Assembly (NCBI GenBank): GCA_963845445.1
Contig: CAWJSE010000002.1
Location: forward strand, 62,001 to 126,000
Reading direction: 5' to 3'
DNA: 64,000 nucleotides
Origin: JABDBL01 sp963845445
GTDB lineage: Bacteria; Cyanobacteriota; Vampirovibrionia; Obscuribacterales; Obscuribacteraceae
Shown: positions 1-8,182 of the stretch, one piece after another
Position numbering within the stretch: the stretch's first letter is position 1
Layout of the letters: each line of letters opens with the position of its first letter
Translations under genes and position numbers: made by a program
Notes under the pieces: model-generated
What the model was told of the DNA's origin: nothing
Seen by the model: only the letters and a program-made list of their open reading frames with translations
Databases searched by the model: none

Positions 1-1
1 A

Positions 2-175
2 CAATTATTCCACGTTAATTTGGTTGAATTTAATGCTCATCTACAAAGCTATCACCCCTATTATACGTGGGCTCTTATCGGTATTTTGTCGGCGCTAATC
101 GGTCTAGTTTTATTGATTATTCGTTTATGCGTTTGGCTTTTTAGAGTTTTAGCAAAGCCAAAACAACTTCAATAG
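2..175 (+). CDS. C-terminal end of a membrane protein (partial)
   Basis: The open frame enters from the left edge and ends at TAG 173-175, giving 57 residues. It holds one strongly hydrophobic stretch (roughly residues 24-45, beginning WALIGILSALIG) followed by a short basic tail ending KPKQLQ. This is typical of the last transmembrane helix of an inner-membrane protein with a cytoplasmic C-terminus. Too little is present to name a family. It is convergent with the gene at 202-864. Confidence 0.5.
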   Translation, partial: QLFHVNLVEFNAHLQSYHPYYTWALIGILSALIGLVLLIIRLCVWLFRVLAKPKQLQ

Positions 176-201
176 AAGCCACCTAATGCCAAGTTAAGGA
201 C

Positions 202-864
202 TTAATAAGGCTGTTGCCTGCTTTGTGTTAACTCAGTATCAAGATCCATTTCGTCAGTTTTCTTTTTAGCGGGCTTGGCAGGTTTTTTGTCAGTGTCTTT
301 CAGGGCTATCTTCGGCTTGCCACTTTCGTCGCGCATTACGCGAGCTAAGAATTTAGCATTACTCTCCCAACGTTTCGGCTTGGTTCCCGTAAGACTGACT
401 ATGTTGTTTAGGCCTAACATCTTTTGATCATAATACTCAGCTTTGTTATATACGAATAGCCATTGCTTTACGGTGAAATTGAACAATCTGGGATCCTTTT
501 TATCATTTTTCATCGCTAATTTCTTTTCTAATGTTTGTGCATATAGAATGCGCACATCCATGTCGAGAGGAGCTAATTCAACTGAGCGTTGCAAGACTTT
601 CAGCGCCCGATCAATGCTGCCTTGTCGCAATGATTGCTCGCCCTCGATGGACAAAGCACCAGGTGTTAAAGATCCTAGTTCGAGTAACTGCTCTGAACGA
701 AGAATGCCATTGTCACTGTTTCCTATATCAGAGGTGTCCATTATATAGTCTGGCGTTTTTTCCTCTGAAGCTTTTTGTTCTTCAGCGAAAACAGGTCCTA
801 TTCCGCTACCTATGCCAACAATTGTCAGTAAAAGGCAAACGAAAATAATTGCATTTTTATTCAT
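202..864 (-). CDS. Secreted TPR-like protein
   Basis: 220 residues. The N-terminus is a clear Sec signal peptide (hydrophobic core at residues 5-22, probable cleavage after VFAEE). Residues about 65-110 form a TPR-like helical pair (GEQSLRQGSIDRALKVLQRS, then LAPLD and RILYAQTLEKK). The C-terminus is Lys/Pro-rich (KPAKPAKKK) and probably disordered. It starts 13 bp downstream of the rpe stop on the same strand, so the two are probably co-transcribed. No catalytic motif is visible. Secreted TPR proteins recur in this window, and I infer a periplasmic scaffold role without direct support. Confidence 0.7.
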   Translation of the reverse strand: MNKNAIIFVCLLLTIVGIGSGIGPVFAEEQKASEEKTPDYIMDTSDIGNSDNGILRSEQLLELGSLTPGALSIEGEQSLRQGSIDRALKVLQRSVELAPLDMDVRILYAQTLEKKLAMKNDKKDPRLFNFTVKQWLFVYNKAEYYDQKMLGLNNIVSLTGTKPKRWESNAKFLARVMRDESGKPKIALKDTDKKPAKPAKKKTDEMDLDTELTQSRQQPY

Positions 865-876
865 ACTGCTCCTTAG

Positions 877-1551
877 TTATTTTGTGCTTATTTGCTGGGC
901 TGACTTTCGGAGATTGCTTATTGCCTCTTTTACATTAGCAGAGCCATAAATAGTGCTGCCGGCCACTAACACATCAGCACCGGCCGCGGTGACCAATTTA
1001 GCGGTTTCGTTATTGATACCACCATCTACCGAAATACGAATATCCTTTTTCCCCGCTTTTTCAAACATTTGTCGCAATTTAGAGATTTTTGGCAATATAG
1101 CTGGAATAAATTTCTGACCACCAAAACCCGGATTAACTGACATTATCAAAACTAAGTCTAAATCATCCAGAACATATTGTAATACCTCAGGAGGCGTAGC
1201 AGGATTTAATGAAACACCTGCCTTCTTGCCCAATTTTCTAATTTGAGCTAACGTTCTTTGCAAATGAATACACGCTTCACTATGCACTGTTATATATGAT
1301 GAACCTGCTTCAGCAAAGTCTTCGATATATCGGTCGGGGTTGGTGATCATTAGATGGACATCTAGAGGCACAGTGGCGATTTTATTTAAGCAACGAATTA
1401 CTGGAGGTCCAATAGTAATATTGGGTACAAAATGACCGTCCATTACGTCAACATGGATCCAGTCACAACCAGCCTTTTCTACCTTTTCGATCTCTAGAGT
1501 GAGATTAGCGAAATCTGCGGAAAGAATTGATGGTGCAATAATTAATGACAT
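877..1551 (-). CDS. rpe: Ribulose-phosphate 3-epimerase
   Basis: 224 residues, normal family length. The protein interconverts ribulose-5-phosphate and xylulose-5-phosphate in the pentose phosphate pathway, in the cytoplasm. Family motifs are visible in order: APSILSADFANL at the N-terminus, the metal-binding HVDVMDGHFVPN, DVHLMI, MSVNPGFGGQKF and VDGGIN, then the phosphate-binding ADVLVAGSTIY. These form a complete TIM-barrel set, so the enzyme should be active. It is divergent from the acyl-CoA-dehydrogenase-like gene across a 122-bp gap that must hold both promoters, and is followed by the secreted TPR-like gene. Confidence 0.95.
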   Translation of the reverse strand: MSLIIAPSILSADFANLTLEIEKVEKAGCDWIHVDVMDGHFVPNITIGPPVIRCLNKIATVPLDVHLMITNPDRYIEDFAEAGSSYITVHSEACIHLQRTLAQIRKLGKKAGVSLNPATPPEVLQYVLDDLDLVLIMSVNPGFGGQKFIPAILPKISKLRQMFEKAGKKDIRISVDGGINNETAKLVTAAGADVLVAGSTIYGSANVKEAISNLRKSAQQISTK

Positions 1552-1673
1552 AAGTTTTGGTTACAATGCGAAGGACAATAATAAAATAGAACCGATGGTT
1601 TTTAGCTTGCCGTCCAATTATAGAAGAAAGCTTGCGGTTAAAAGTTCTTTTTAGATGACTCTTTAAAAATATT

Positions 1674-2837
1674 ATGTTGCCTGTATATGCATTAACTGCT
1701 GAACAAATAGAGATTCAAAAATTGGCACGCACTTTTGCGAGCAAAGAGATTCTTCCCAATATTCAACTTTATGAAAGGGAATCTATAGCGAATAGCAATC
1801 TTTTGGATACGATTTGCCAATCAGGACTGGTAAATACTCGCATTCCTGAGGAATTTGGCGGACTTGGCTTATCTTTGTTGGAAACATGTTTAATCGCAGA
1901 AGAATTTGCCTTCGCTTGCAGTGGTATTAGCTCTGCAGCAGAAGCCTCAGAATTGGCCATAACTATTTTGTTGACGCACGGCTCACAAGAACAGAAAAGT
2001 AGATATCTAACCATATTGTCTAAAACAAATGCTTTGGCTGGTATTGCTGTGATGAATGGTGTTGAAATCTCCAAAGGAGACCTTCAGGCTGAAGAACGGG
2101 ACGGGGCCATAGTTCTAAACGGTCATTGTGCTTTGGTATTAAATGCGGCGTTTGCTGAATGGTTGGTAGTTACTTGTCTTTGCAAGGAGAAAGCAAATGC
2201 ACAAGCTGGTAAAGCTGTTTCAATCACAAAGGCAGCGCACTTTATCGTCCCTGGAAAGATTAAGGGACTAAAATTATTAGAGGCGACTCCCTCATTAGGC
2301 CGTAAAGCGGCTAACGCATGCTCAATGTATTTTGACAAGGTAGAGCTGGAGCCAATCGCAAAGATTGACATATCTGACCGACACTATTCTGACACTAATA
2401 TTCTTTTGAATAGTATTGATATATGTCTTCCGAGCAGCGCTGCTATCATTTGCGCTGGTTGTTTAGGACTGGGAAATGCGGCATTTGAACACGCAAAGAA
2501 ATATGCACAAGCACGCGAGACATTTGGTATTCCGATAGCTAAGCACCAGGCAATAGCGTTCATGATGGCCGATATGATGACCGAATTAGAGGCTGCACGT
2601 GCAATGACATATGCAACCGTTCGCAGCCTAAGCGCTAGCCGTAATAATCTAAAATTAGCGCTTAGCACTTTGATATTTGGTTTGCAAACGGCTGCTCGAA
2701 TATCTAATGATGCCGTGCAAATTTTTGGTGCCTATGGATACACCAAGGATTATCCTGTTGAAAAGTTGATGCGCGACGCAAAGTCCTATCAATTACTTTA
2801 TGGTGGTAGTAGAGAAGAAATTTTGTTAGATAAGTGA
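1674..2837 (+). CDS. Acyl-CoA dehydrogenase-like flavoprotein, catalytic Glu missing
   Basis: 387 residues with the three-part acyl-CoA dehydrogenase fold: N-terminal helical domain with FGGLGLSLLE, a middle beta domain, and a C-terminal helical domain with ARETFGIPIAKHQ and QIFGAYGYTKDYPVEKLMRD. In the family the C-terminal YEGT loop carries the catalytic Glu; here it reads YGGSREEI with Gly at residue 377. The alternative Glu position used by isovaleryl-CoA dehydrogenases (helix G, here LLNSIDICLPS) also lacks Glu. FAD binding looks possible, but normal alpha-proton abstraction is doubtful. The protein also ends about ten residues after this loop. No beta-oxidation partner genes are adjacent. 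Substrate unknown. Confidence 0.8.
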   Translation: MLPVYALTAEQIEIQKLARTFASKEILPNIQLYERESIANSNLLDTICQSGLVNTRIPEEFGGLGLSLLETCLIAEEFAFACSGISSAAEASELAITILLTHGSQEQKSRYLTILSKTNALAGIAVMNGVEISKGDLQAEERDGAIVLNGHCALVLNAAFAEWLVVTCLCKEKANAQAGKAVSITKAAHFIVPGKIKGLKLLEATPSLGRKAANACSMYFDKVELEPIAKIDISDRHYSDTNILLNSIDICLPSSAAIICAGCLGLGNAAFEHAKKYAQARETFGIPIAKHQAIAFMMADMMTELEAARAMTYATVRSLSASRNNLKLALSTLIFGLQTAARISNDAVQIFGAYGYTKDYPVEKLMRDAKSYQLLYGGSREEILLDK

Positions 2838-2871
2838 ATGAAAACAATTTGAAACAATCGTCTCGATGCAT

Positions 2872-3321
2872 CTATCTGCCCTTCAATTTATTGCTCTTAT
2901 GTTGTCTTCTTTTGGGCATCTCGGCTTTGTATGTTGCATCCGCTTGCTGTTTATTTGGCAATTGCCAGGTATTTGGAAATGCAAAACGATGGCTCCTCAT
3001 CCACGGACTAAGGAAACCACTTATTTGGTCCGCCGAGTCATAAAAATCCAATGCTTGCTTTGCCGCACAAAATATCAAGGTGCCTGCAATCAAACCACTG
3101 AGAATAGCTTCCATGATTGGCCTGACGGTTTGATGAAATCGTAAGGATTTTTGGGGATTAACTTCTTCATCAAAAAAAGGATCTTCTAATCTCTGTGTAA
3201 CATCAGTATTACGCGCAGTACTGATTATTTGACCCATCTTATTGAGCCTACTGTGCCGTCCGCAAACGACACAAAATTTTAGTTTGAGAACAGCGCCGCA
3301 GTAGGGACAAGAAGAACCCAT
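2872..3321 (-). CDS. Zinc-ribbon membrane protein of unknown function
   Basis: 149 residues. It begins with a zinc ribbon (CPYCG at residues 5-9, CVVCG at 17-21). One hydrophobic segment follows at about residues 91-106 (AILSGLIAGTLIFCAA), and the C-terminus is basic (KRRQHKSNKLKGR). This architecture resembles small membrane-anchored zinc-ribbon proteins of unknown role. It lies convergent to the acyl-CoA-dehydrogenase-like gene with 34 bp between the stops, and 21 bp downstream of the small coiled-coil gene, with which it may share a transcript. Confidence 0.65.
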   Translation of the reverse strand: MGSSCPYCGAVLKLKFCVVCGRHSRLNKMGQIISTARNTDVTQRLEDPFFDEEVNPQKSLRFHQTVRPIMEAILSGLIAGTLIFCAAKQALDFYDSADQISGFLSPWMRSHRFAFPNTWQLPNKQQADATYKAEMPKRRQHKSNKLKGR

Positions 3322-3342
3322 TTAGATTTCTGAGCCTATATT

Positions 3343-3561
3343 TTACTTTTTATCTTCTTCAACATAACGCTGGAACATCTCACTAATAGATGTTCTATCA
3401 TGGGCTAATATCTCTTGCTTCCCTTTAAGCTCTATTATCTTTTCTCGCAATTCATTTACTTGTTCTTCAACCAGCTTGATTTCCTCTGTGGTTTCAGCTT
3501 CGCTGAGATCAAGAGCATCTGTTAGAGTTTGAAATGCCTTTTCGAGCTCGTTTCCCGCCAT
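3343..3561 (-). CDS. Small coiled-coil protein
   Basis: 72 residues, highly charged, without Cys or a hydrophobic segment. Residues about 18-48 show heptad-like spacing (EETTEEIKLVEEQVNELREK), predicting one long coiled coil, perhaps dimeric. It is followed after 21 bp by the zinc-ribbon membrane protein gene. Protein-like composition and lack of an alternative frame support a real gene. Function unknown. Confidence 0.55.
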   Translation of the reverse strand: MAGNELEKAFQTLTDALDLSEAETTEEIKLVEEQVNELREKIIELKGKQEILAHDRTSISEMFQRYVEEDKK

Positions 3562-3627
3562 CTTCGTTCCTTTCTATCTCCCAATATAGCTAGATCGTAA
3601 ACCTTGAATAGTACTTATTTTACATGC

Positions 3628-4281
3628 TTATTTACTATTTAAGTGCTTAGTAGAAATTTGTACCTGGTCTTCCAATTTGGTTAATTTGGTAGAGAACTCC
3701 TCTGTCTGAGACAAGCTATTTGTGCTATTTTCACCCTTCGATTCTTTAGAAATTATTCTACTGGTTTGTGCGACTATCAAAGAACCGGGTGGAACATTTT
3801 CTAAAACTATCGCCCCAGAGGCAATGCGGCAACCGTCACCTATGTCAATATTACCTAAAATTTTTGCCCCGGCTCCAATTATTACGTTATTGCCTATATT
3901 GGGGTGCCGCTTTTTATTTCGGGTAGCAGCTCCCATATGTCCAGCGGCAGCCGCTCCGATAGTAGCCCCCTGGTATATTAATACATCGTCACCAATCACT
4001 GATGTACCTCCCACTACAACGCCCATGCCATGATCAATAAATACACGGCGCCCAACTTTTGCCCCTGGGTGGATCTCAATACCACTTAGCATGCGGCTAT
4101 AAAAAGCGATCATAGAGGCCACTAACTTCATATTTCTATTAAAAAACCAATGGGCGATGCTGTGAAAGACCATGGCATGAAAACCGGGATAAAAAAGTGC
4201 GATTTCCAATTTGCTGTGAGCAGCAGGGTCAAGTTCCCAGATTTTATCGATTAATTCTTTCCATTGAGCCAACATAGACAA
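3628..4281 (-). CDS. cysE: Serine O-acetyltransferase
   Basis: 217 residues. The enzyme transfers acetyl from acetyl-CoA to L-serine, the first step of cysteine synthesis. The N-terminal helical part carries the expected DPAAHSKLEIALFYPGFHA. Residues about 68-170 form the left-handed beta-helix with hexapeptide repeats: GIEIHPGAKVG, FIDHGMGVVVGG, and RHPNIGNNVIIGAGAKILG. The C-terminal tail of about 35 residues (KESKGENSTNSL onward) is acidic and low-complexity, beyond the usual end. It lies downstream of fabF on the same strand, but a terminator-like hairpin sits between them, so it probably has its own promoter. Confidence 0.9.
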   Translation of the reverse strand: MSMLAQWKELIDKIWELDPAAHSKLEIALFYPGFHAMVFHSIAHWFFNRNMKLVASMIAFYSRMLSGIEIHPGAKVGRRVFIDHGMGVVVGGTSVIGDDVLIYQGATIGAAAAGHMGAATRNKKRHPNIGNNVIIGAGAKILGNIDIGDGCRIASGAIVLENVPPGSLIVAQTSRIISKESKGENSTNSLSQTEEFSTKLTKLEDQVQISTKHLNSK

Positions 4282-4352
4282 TAACAGGCATTCCTTATCT
4301 TGCGTTTTCGGGTATTTTGGAACTTTAGCAATGCTGTCGTTATGAGGAGAAG

Positions 4353-4391
4353 TAAAAGGCTTAGCGTCCCTTGACAGGGATATTGCTAGCC
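4353..4391 (-). terminator. Probable rho-independent terminator of fabF
   Basis: Just past the fabF stop, reading the minus strand, GGCTAGC and GCTAAGCC flank an inner stem CCCT/AGGG with a four-base loop (hairpin 4358-4391), followed by TTTTAC. The stem has one bulge and a small internal loop. Position and the trailing T run fit a terminator separating fabF from cysE. Confidence 0.6.
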
Positions 4392-4392
4392 T

Positions 4393-5661
4393 CTATGCAA
4401 CAAATTTCTTCATCACTAAAACAGTATTATGACCGCCAAAACCAAGCGCTTCAACCATAGCATGGTTTATCTTGGCTTCTCGATATGTATTAGGAACATA
4501 ATCCAGATCACATTTCGGGTCGGGTTTCTGATAATTAATGGTTGGGTGTATTTTTTGATGCTTAATGCTCAAAGCAGTTGCGGCTGCTCCCAAAGCCCCG
4601 GCTCCTCCCAGCAAGTGCCCGACCATTGATTTTGTGCTTGACACTGCAAGTTTATATGAGTGATCTTTGAAAACTGTCTTAATAGCCAAAGTCTCTCTTT
4701 CGTCGTTAAGAGGTGTCGATGTACCATGCGCATTTATATAATCGATATCTGAGGGAGAGATTTGTCCTTCTCTTAGTGCTTCTTCCATGGCCCTTGCGGC
4801 ACCAGCCCCGGTTTCTTCTGGGGCTACTATATGAGAAGCGTCACAGCTGGCACCACCGCCGATAATTTCTGCGTAAATAGGAGCGTTGCGACCTAGGGCA
4901 TGTTGTAATTCTTCGAGAATAAGAATTATTGCTCCCTCGCCAATTACAAATCCGTCGCGATTGGCACTAAAAGGTTTGCTCACTTTCTCTGGTGGTTCAC
5001 TCGATTTAGACAATGCCATCATATTAGTGAATGATGCAATACTGAATGGGTTTATGCATGCTTCGCTGCCACCGGCAATCATAGCGTCCGCTCGATCTGC
5101 TTTGATATACATAAAGGCATCCAACAAGGCATCCAGACCACTTGCACAGGCTGTGGCATCGCTCTTCGCTCTGCCTTTAGCACCATATTCAATGGCAACT
5201 TGTCCTGAAGCGGCATTAGGCATTAAACGAATTATTGAGCGTAGACCAATTTTGCGTGGCCCTCCCTCCATGAGTTTTAAGTGGTCCGCGGTAGTGGTTA
5301 TCAAACCACCTACGCCAGTACCGATAAAAGTACCTACTCGTTCAGGCACAGTAGAGCGGATTTCTAAAGCTGCATCTTCAAGGGCGAGTTTAGAAGCTGC
5401 CATAGCGAACAGAGTAATTCTATCCATCTCTTTCAGCATCGACCCGACTTTGCGCTTATCTGAATAGAAATTATTTATATCAAAGTCTTTGATTTCGGCT
5501 GCAATCTTTACTTCTAATCCAAAGGCATCTGGATCAAAATGACTAATGGGAGCAACGCCACTTCTTCCTTCAAGCAGGGCTTTCCATGTATCCTGATGTC
5601 CAATCCCGACTGGACTGATAACACCTAAGCCTGTTACGACGACTCGTCTATTATTATTCAT
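4393..5661 (-). CDS. fabF: 3-oxoacyl-ACP synthase II
   Basis: 422 residues, normal length. The enzyme condenses malonyl-ACP with acyl-ACP in fatty acid elongation. The Cys-His-His triad is present: C172 in ATACASG, H312 in NAHGTSTPLND and H349 in MVGHLLGGAGALG. The N-terminus VVVTGLGVISPVG is typical. No acyl carrier protein or other fab gene is adjacent, which is a little unusual. A terminator-like hairpin follows immediately. Confidence 0.95.
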   Translation of the reverse strand: MNNNRRVVVTGLGVISPVGIGHQDTWKALLEGRSGVAPISHFDPDAFGLEVKIAAEIKDFDINNFYSDKRKVGSMLKEMDRITLFAMAASKLALEDAALEIRSTVPERVGTFIGTGVGGLITTTADHLKLMEGGPRKIGLRSIIRLMPNAASGQVAIEYGAKGRAKSDATACASGLDALLDAFMYIKADRADAMIAGGSEACINPFSIASFTNMMALSKSSEPPEKVSKPFSANRDGFVIGEGAIILILEELQHALGRNAPIYAEIIGGGASCDASHIVAPEETGAGAARAMEEALREGQISPSDIDYINAHGTSTPLNDERETLAIKTVFKDHSYKLAVSSTKSMVGHLLGGAGALGAAATALSIKHQKIHPTINYQKPDPKCDLDYVPNTYREAKINHAMVEALGFGGHNTVLVMKKFVA

Positions 5662-5737
5662 TTAAATTCCTGCAGAACCACCAATCATTGTACCTGACCG
5701 AAATCCTTAAGGCAGGGTTAATTATGGAAAGATAACT

Positions 5738-6338
5738 TATTCAACTGTCCACTCAAGGAAATCATCCGATTCACAGTCATAGGGGGTGAGATCGGACTCT
5801 TCTTCTTGGCACTGGGCTATGATCCCTGATAAATCTTCGTCATAATCGCTGCTGCGAAGTATATGGTTTTCAGATATACTATGACTAGATAATAAAGATA
5901 AACTAGGCTTTTGCACAAGAAAAGACTACTTTTTTCTTCTTCTTTAACATTTCGTTTGAAAGCACTTTCCAAATTTTTGCCTATATTTCGGTAATCAGGT
6001 TCATATTTTTCAACTAATTGCCAGAATCGTTTGTTATGGTTTACTTCCTTAACATGAGCTAACTCATGCAAAACAAGATATCGTCTACCCCTCTCCGGCA
6101 CGTTTTCAATAGCATAACAAGAAAAGGTAATGATGCGGCTTTTCAGGTTTATTTGTGCCAAGCGCGAGTACTTTGCCAGACCTATTCTCACGCCGCCGAT
6201 AGCAACATTGAAAGAGCCTTCATTAACGCGTTTCACATAACCGGTCATGAAAGCGCGATACATTTCCAGTTTTTCAGTGATTTTTTCTGATTGGTGAGTA
6301 GGCTGTGCAATTTTTGGAGGGCTGATTTTATTTTTCAA
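5738..6338 (-). CDS. YgjP/SprT-like zinc metallopeptidase-domain protein (frameshifted)
   Basis: The N-terminal 150 residues carry the YgjP-like (DUF45) signature: HELAHVKEVNHNKRFW, with two zinc-ligand His and Glu, then a downstream His, and KYEPDYRNIGKNLE. The uninterrupted frame ends at 5817 with an implausible hydrophobic tail (YLYYLVIVYL). The neighbouring frame instead reads a sensible acidic tail (KPSLSLLSS, then SSDYDEDLSGIIAQ, ending DDFLEWTVE) to a stop at 5738-5740. The two join if one base is added near the A run at 5920-5923 on the plus strand. I therefore treat 5738-6338 as one gene with an indel. Its role is unknown; YgjP-like proteins are cytoplasmic putative metalloproteases. 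Confidence 0.7.
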
Positions 6339-6607
6339 ATCATATTTCCTTTTTTCAATAGCATAGCGAAATCCTATTTATTTGCAAAGGCGCTTTTTCA
6401 TCACATATGGTGCTAGCCCCAGGGATATTTTTGCTGCAAGTTGCCTGCTTAAACTGTTTAGTTTATATAAAAATGTTGGTTAGCGCGACCTATATCGAAG
6501 TGTCTTGTTTGTTTTAAACTTGAATTCTAGTCCAGAAAATGGTAATTTCAAATATATGAGTACTTTTAGGGCGGTAGCGCCTCCTGTATCCTATGAGGTT
6601 CCACAGT

Positions 6608-7222
6608 ATGGCCAAACTTCAGCTTCAATATTATCCTGCTGATGTGCTGAAGCAAACAGCTAAAAAGATCACTAGATTCGACGCCTCTGTTCGGAAACTA
6701 GCGGCAGATATGTTAGAGACTATGTATCAAGCAAATGGTTGTGGGCTGGCTGCGCCGCAAGTAGGTGTCTCGAAGCGCATAATGGTTATAGACATTAGCC
6801 GGAGAGATGACGAAGAAGGTGAGGCGGCGGAAAAGCAAGAGCAAAAACCAAGCAAACCATTTGTATTCGTTAACCCAGAAATAATACTGAAAGAAGGCGA
6901 GCTAACGGGTCTAGAGGGATGCTTGAGTTTTCCAGGAGTGTTTTTTGAAGTCAAACGGGCTAATAAGGTTATTGTGCGTTATCAGAATTTGGCTGGCAAA
7001 GAACAGAAACTGGAAGCGGAGGGCGATCTTCTCTGCCGAGCTATCCAACACGAGATTGATCATCTTAATGGTGAGCTGTTCATAGACAAAGCTGTTTCTC
7101 CCTTAGTGGCGCAACTAGAATTAAGTAAACATGGCTTTGGATCCGAACATATCGATACATCTGAGGAAGAAGTCTCAGATTCTTTAGTACAGAAAAACCA
7201 AACTTCTCTCTTAATAGGCTAA
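6608..7222 (+). CDS. def: Peptide deformylase
   Basis: 204 residues from the chosen start. The enzyme removes the N-formyl group from nascent proteins. All three family motifs are present: GCGLAAPQVG (residues 44-53), EGCLS (103-107, Cys metal ligand) and HEIDH (148-152, two His ligands and Glu). I chose ATG 6608 over the in-frame ATG 6593 because GAGG at 6596-6599 lies 8 bases upstream of it and MAKLQLQYYPADVLK fits the family. The insert at residues 66-82 (Glu/Lys-rich) and the acidic C-terminal tail beyond residue 185 are additions to the minimal enzyme. Confidence 0.95.
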   Translation: MAKLQLQYYPADVLKQTAKKITRFDASVRKLAADMLETMYQANGCGLAAPQVGVSKRIMVIDISRRDDEEGEAAEKQEQKPSKPFVFVNPEIILKEGELTGLEGCLSFPGVFFEVKRANKVIVRYQNLAGKEQKLEAEGDLLCRAIQHEIDHLNGELFIDKAVSPLVAQLELSKHGFGSEHIDTSEEEVSDSLVQKNQTSLLIG

Positions 7223-7272
7223 TCTTTGGTTGATTGTGCCTGCTTAATGTACTTTATCTATGAGGAAACAGC

Positions 7273-7611
7273 ATGGCTTTCACAATCCCGTTAACATTCG
7301 CCTGGATTAGTCACCGCCTGCTTGCCGTCCGAAGAATTTTATTCCGCCAAAACCCTATTTATTTTATTGATAAAAGACCAGCTTTAACTCAAATTAAAAA
7401 TACAAACAATACATATATATTGTGCCCGATATGTGGTTTTTTCATGGCTGAATTAGCGCTCAAAAATGATTGGTCAGTGAGAGCGTGTTCGGCGACTGGC
7501 TTTGATCAAATCATTGGCAGTGCCAAATTCGAACAATGGTTGACAGAGATTAATAATAAACAGTCTGCCAAAACTGCAAATAGCAATCATTTGTCAATCA
7601 AGTTAAAATGA
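7273..7611 (+). CDS. Small hypothetical protein with CPxCG motif
   Basis: 112 residues. A GAGGAAA ribosome site precedes the ATG. There is one CPICG knuckle at residues 51-55 and a further Cys at 72; a second complete CxxC is not visible, so zinc binding is uncertain. The N-terminus is hydrophobic and basic, but not a clean signal peptide. It lies between def and the RapZ-domain gene on the same strand. Function unknown. Confidence 0.5.
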   Translation: MAFTIPLTFAWISHRLLAVRRILFRQNPIYFIDKRPALTQIKNTNNTYILCPICGFFMAELALKNDWSVRACSATGFDQIIGSAKFEQWLTEINNKQSAKTANSNHLSIKLK

Positions 7612-7672
7612 AACCATAGTCTACTAAAAGATATAAATGAGCCTAATACTTAATTTGCCAAATTTTTTCTAA

Positions 7673-8182
7673 ATGCCATCCATCGACAAAAATATACAGC
7701 CTACCGGTAAGACCACTCTTAAACTGAAGATACAAGTTATATCTTTTGCTTATAAATCTAATTCGCCACCTAAAGCAAATTTACTGTTTGATGTCCGTTT
7801 TATAGACAATCCTTTCTGGATAGAAAATTTAAAACCCCTCAGTGGATTGGACAAAAGAGTGCAAGATTTCGTGCTTGAGCAAGAAGTTAGCCAAAAGTTT
7901 CTGGGCGCTTTTACCCAGATGGTAAAAATGATCATTCCTCTGCAAGCGGCAAGCATGGCAGCTAAAGTTGGGACACCATCAGAAGTGGATACAGTTTTCA
8001 CGATTGCCTTTGGCTGCACTGGCGGTTGGCATCGGTCTGTTGCAGTTTCACTTGAGGCCGCCAAACTAATAAAGGAGCTTTTCCCTGAATATGATGTCGA
8101 GGTAGTGCATAGAGAAATCCAATCTGAAAATACTGGGGTAGCTAATACCAATCAAGTTATAGGCAAGGAGATAAGACCATGA
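7673..8182 (+). CDS. Stand-alone RapZ C-terminal-domain protein
   Basis: 169 residues corresponding to only the C-terminal half of RapZ/YvcJ. Visible family motifs are FDVRFIDNPFWIENLKPLSG (residues 39-58) and FGCTGGWHRSV (113-123), which in RapZ belong to the RNA- and metabolite-binding domain. The N-terminal P-loop kinase domain is absent, and no separate P-loop gene is adjacent. The gene overlaps yvcK by 4 bp (ATGA), the same partnership as rapZ/yvcJ-yvcK in Firmicutes. This context suggests a role in amino-sugar or cell-wall precursor control, but that is inference. The first 20 residues are poorly conserved, so the start is uncertain. Confidence 0.8.
   Translation: MPSIDKNIQPTGKTTLKLKIQVISFAYKSNSPPKANLLFDVRFIDNPFWIENLKPLSGLDKRVQDFVLEQEVSQKFLGAFTQMVKMIIPLQAASMAAKVGTPSEVDTVFTIAFGCTGGWHRSVAVSLEAAKLIKELFPEYDVEVVHREIQSENTGVANTNQVIGKEIRP

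Noticed and set aside
4886..5467. 193-residue open frame antisense to fabF
   Set aside because: Complete overlap with a well-conserved enzyme gene and no independent motif.
5817..5940. Programmed -1 ribosomal frameshift in the YgjP-like gene
   Set aside because: The alternative frame has a TAG right after the A run, so slipping there would terminate. The many similar indels elsewhere make a sequence error more likely.
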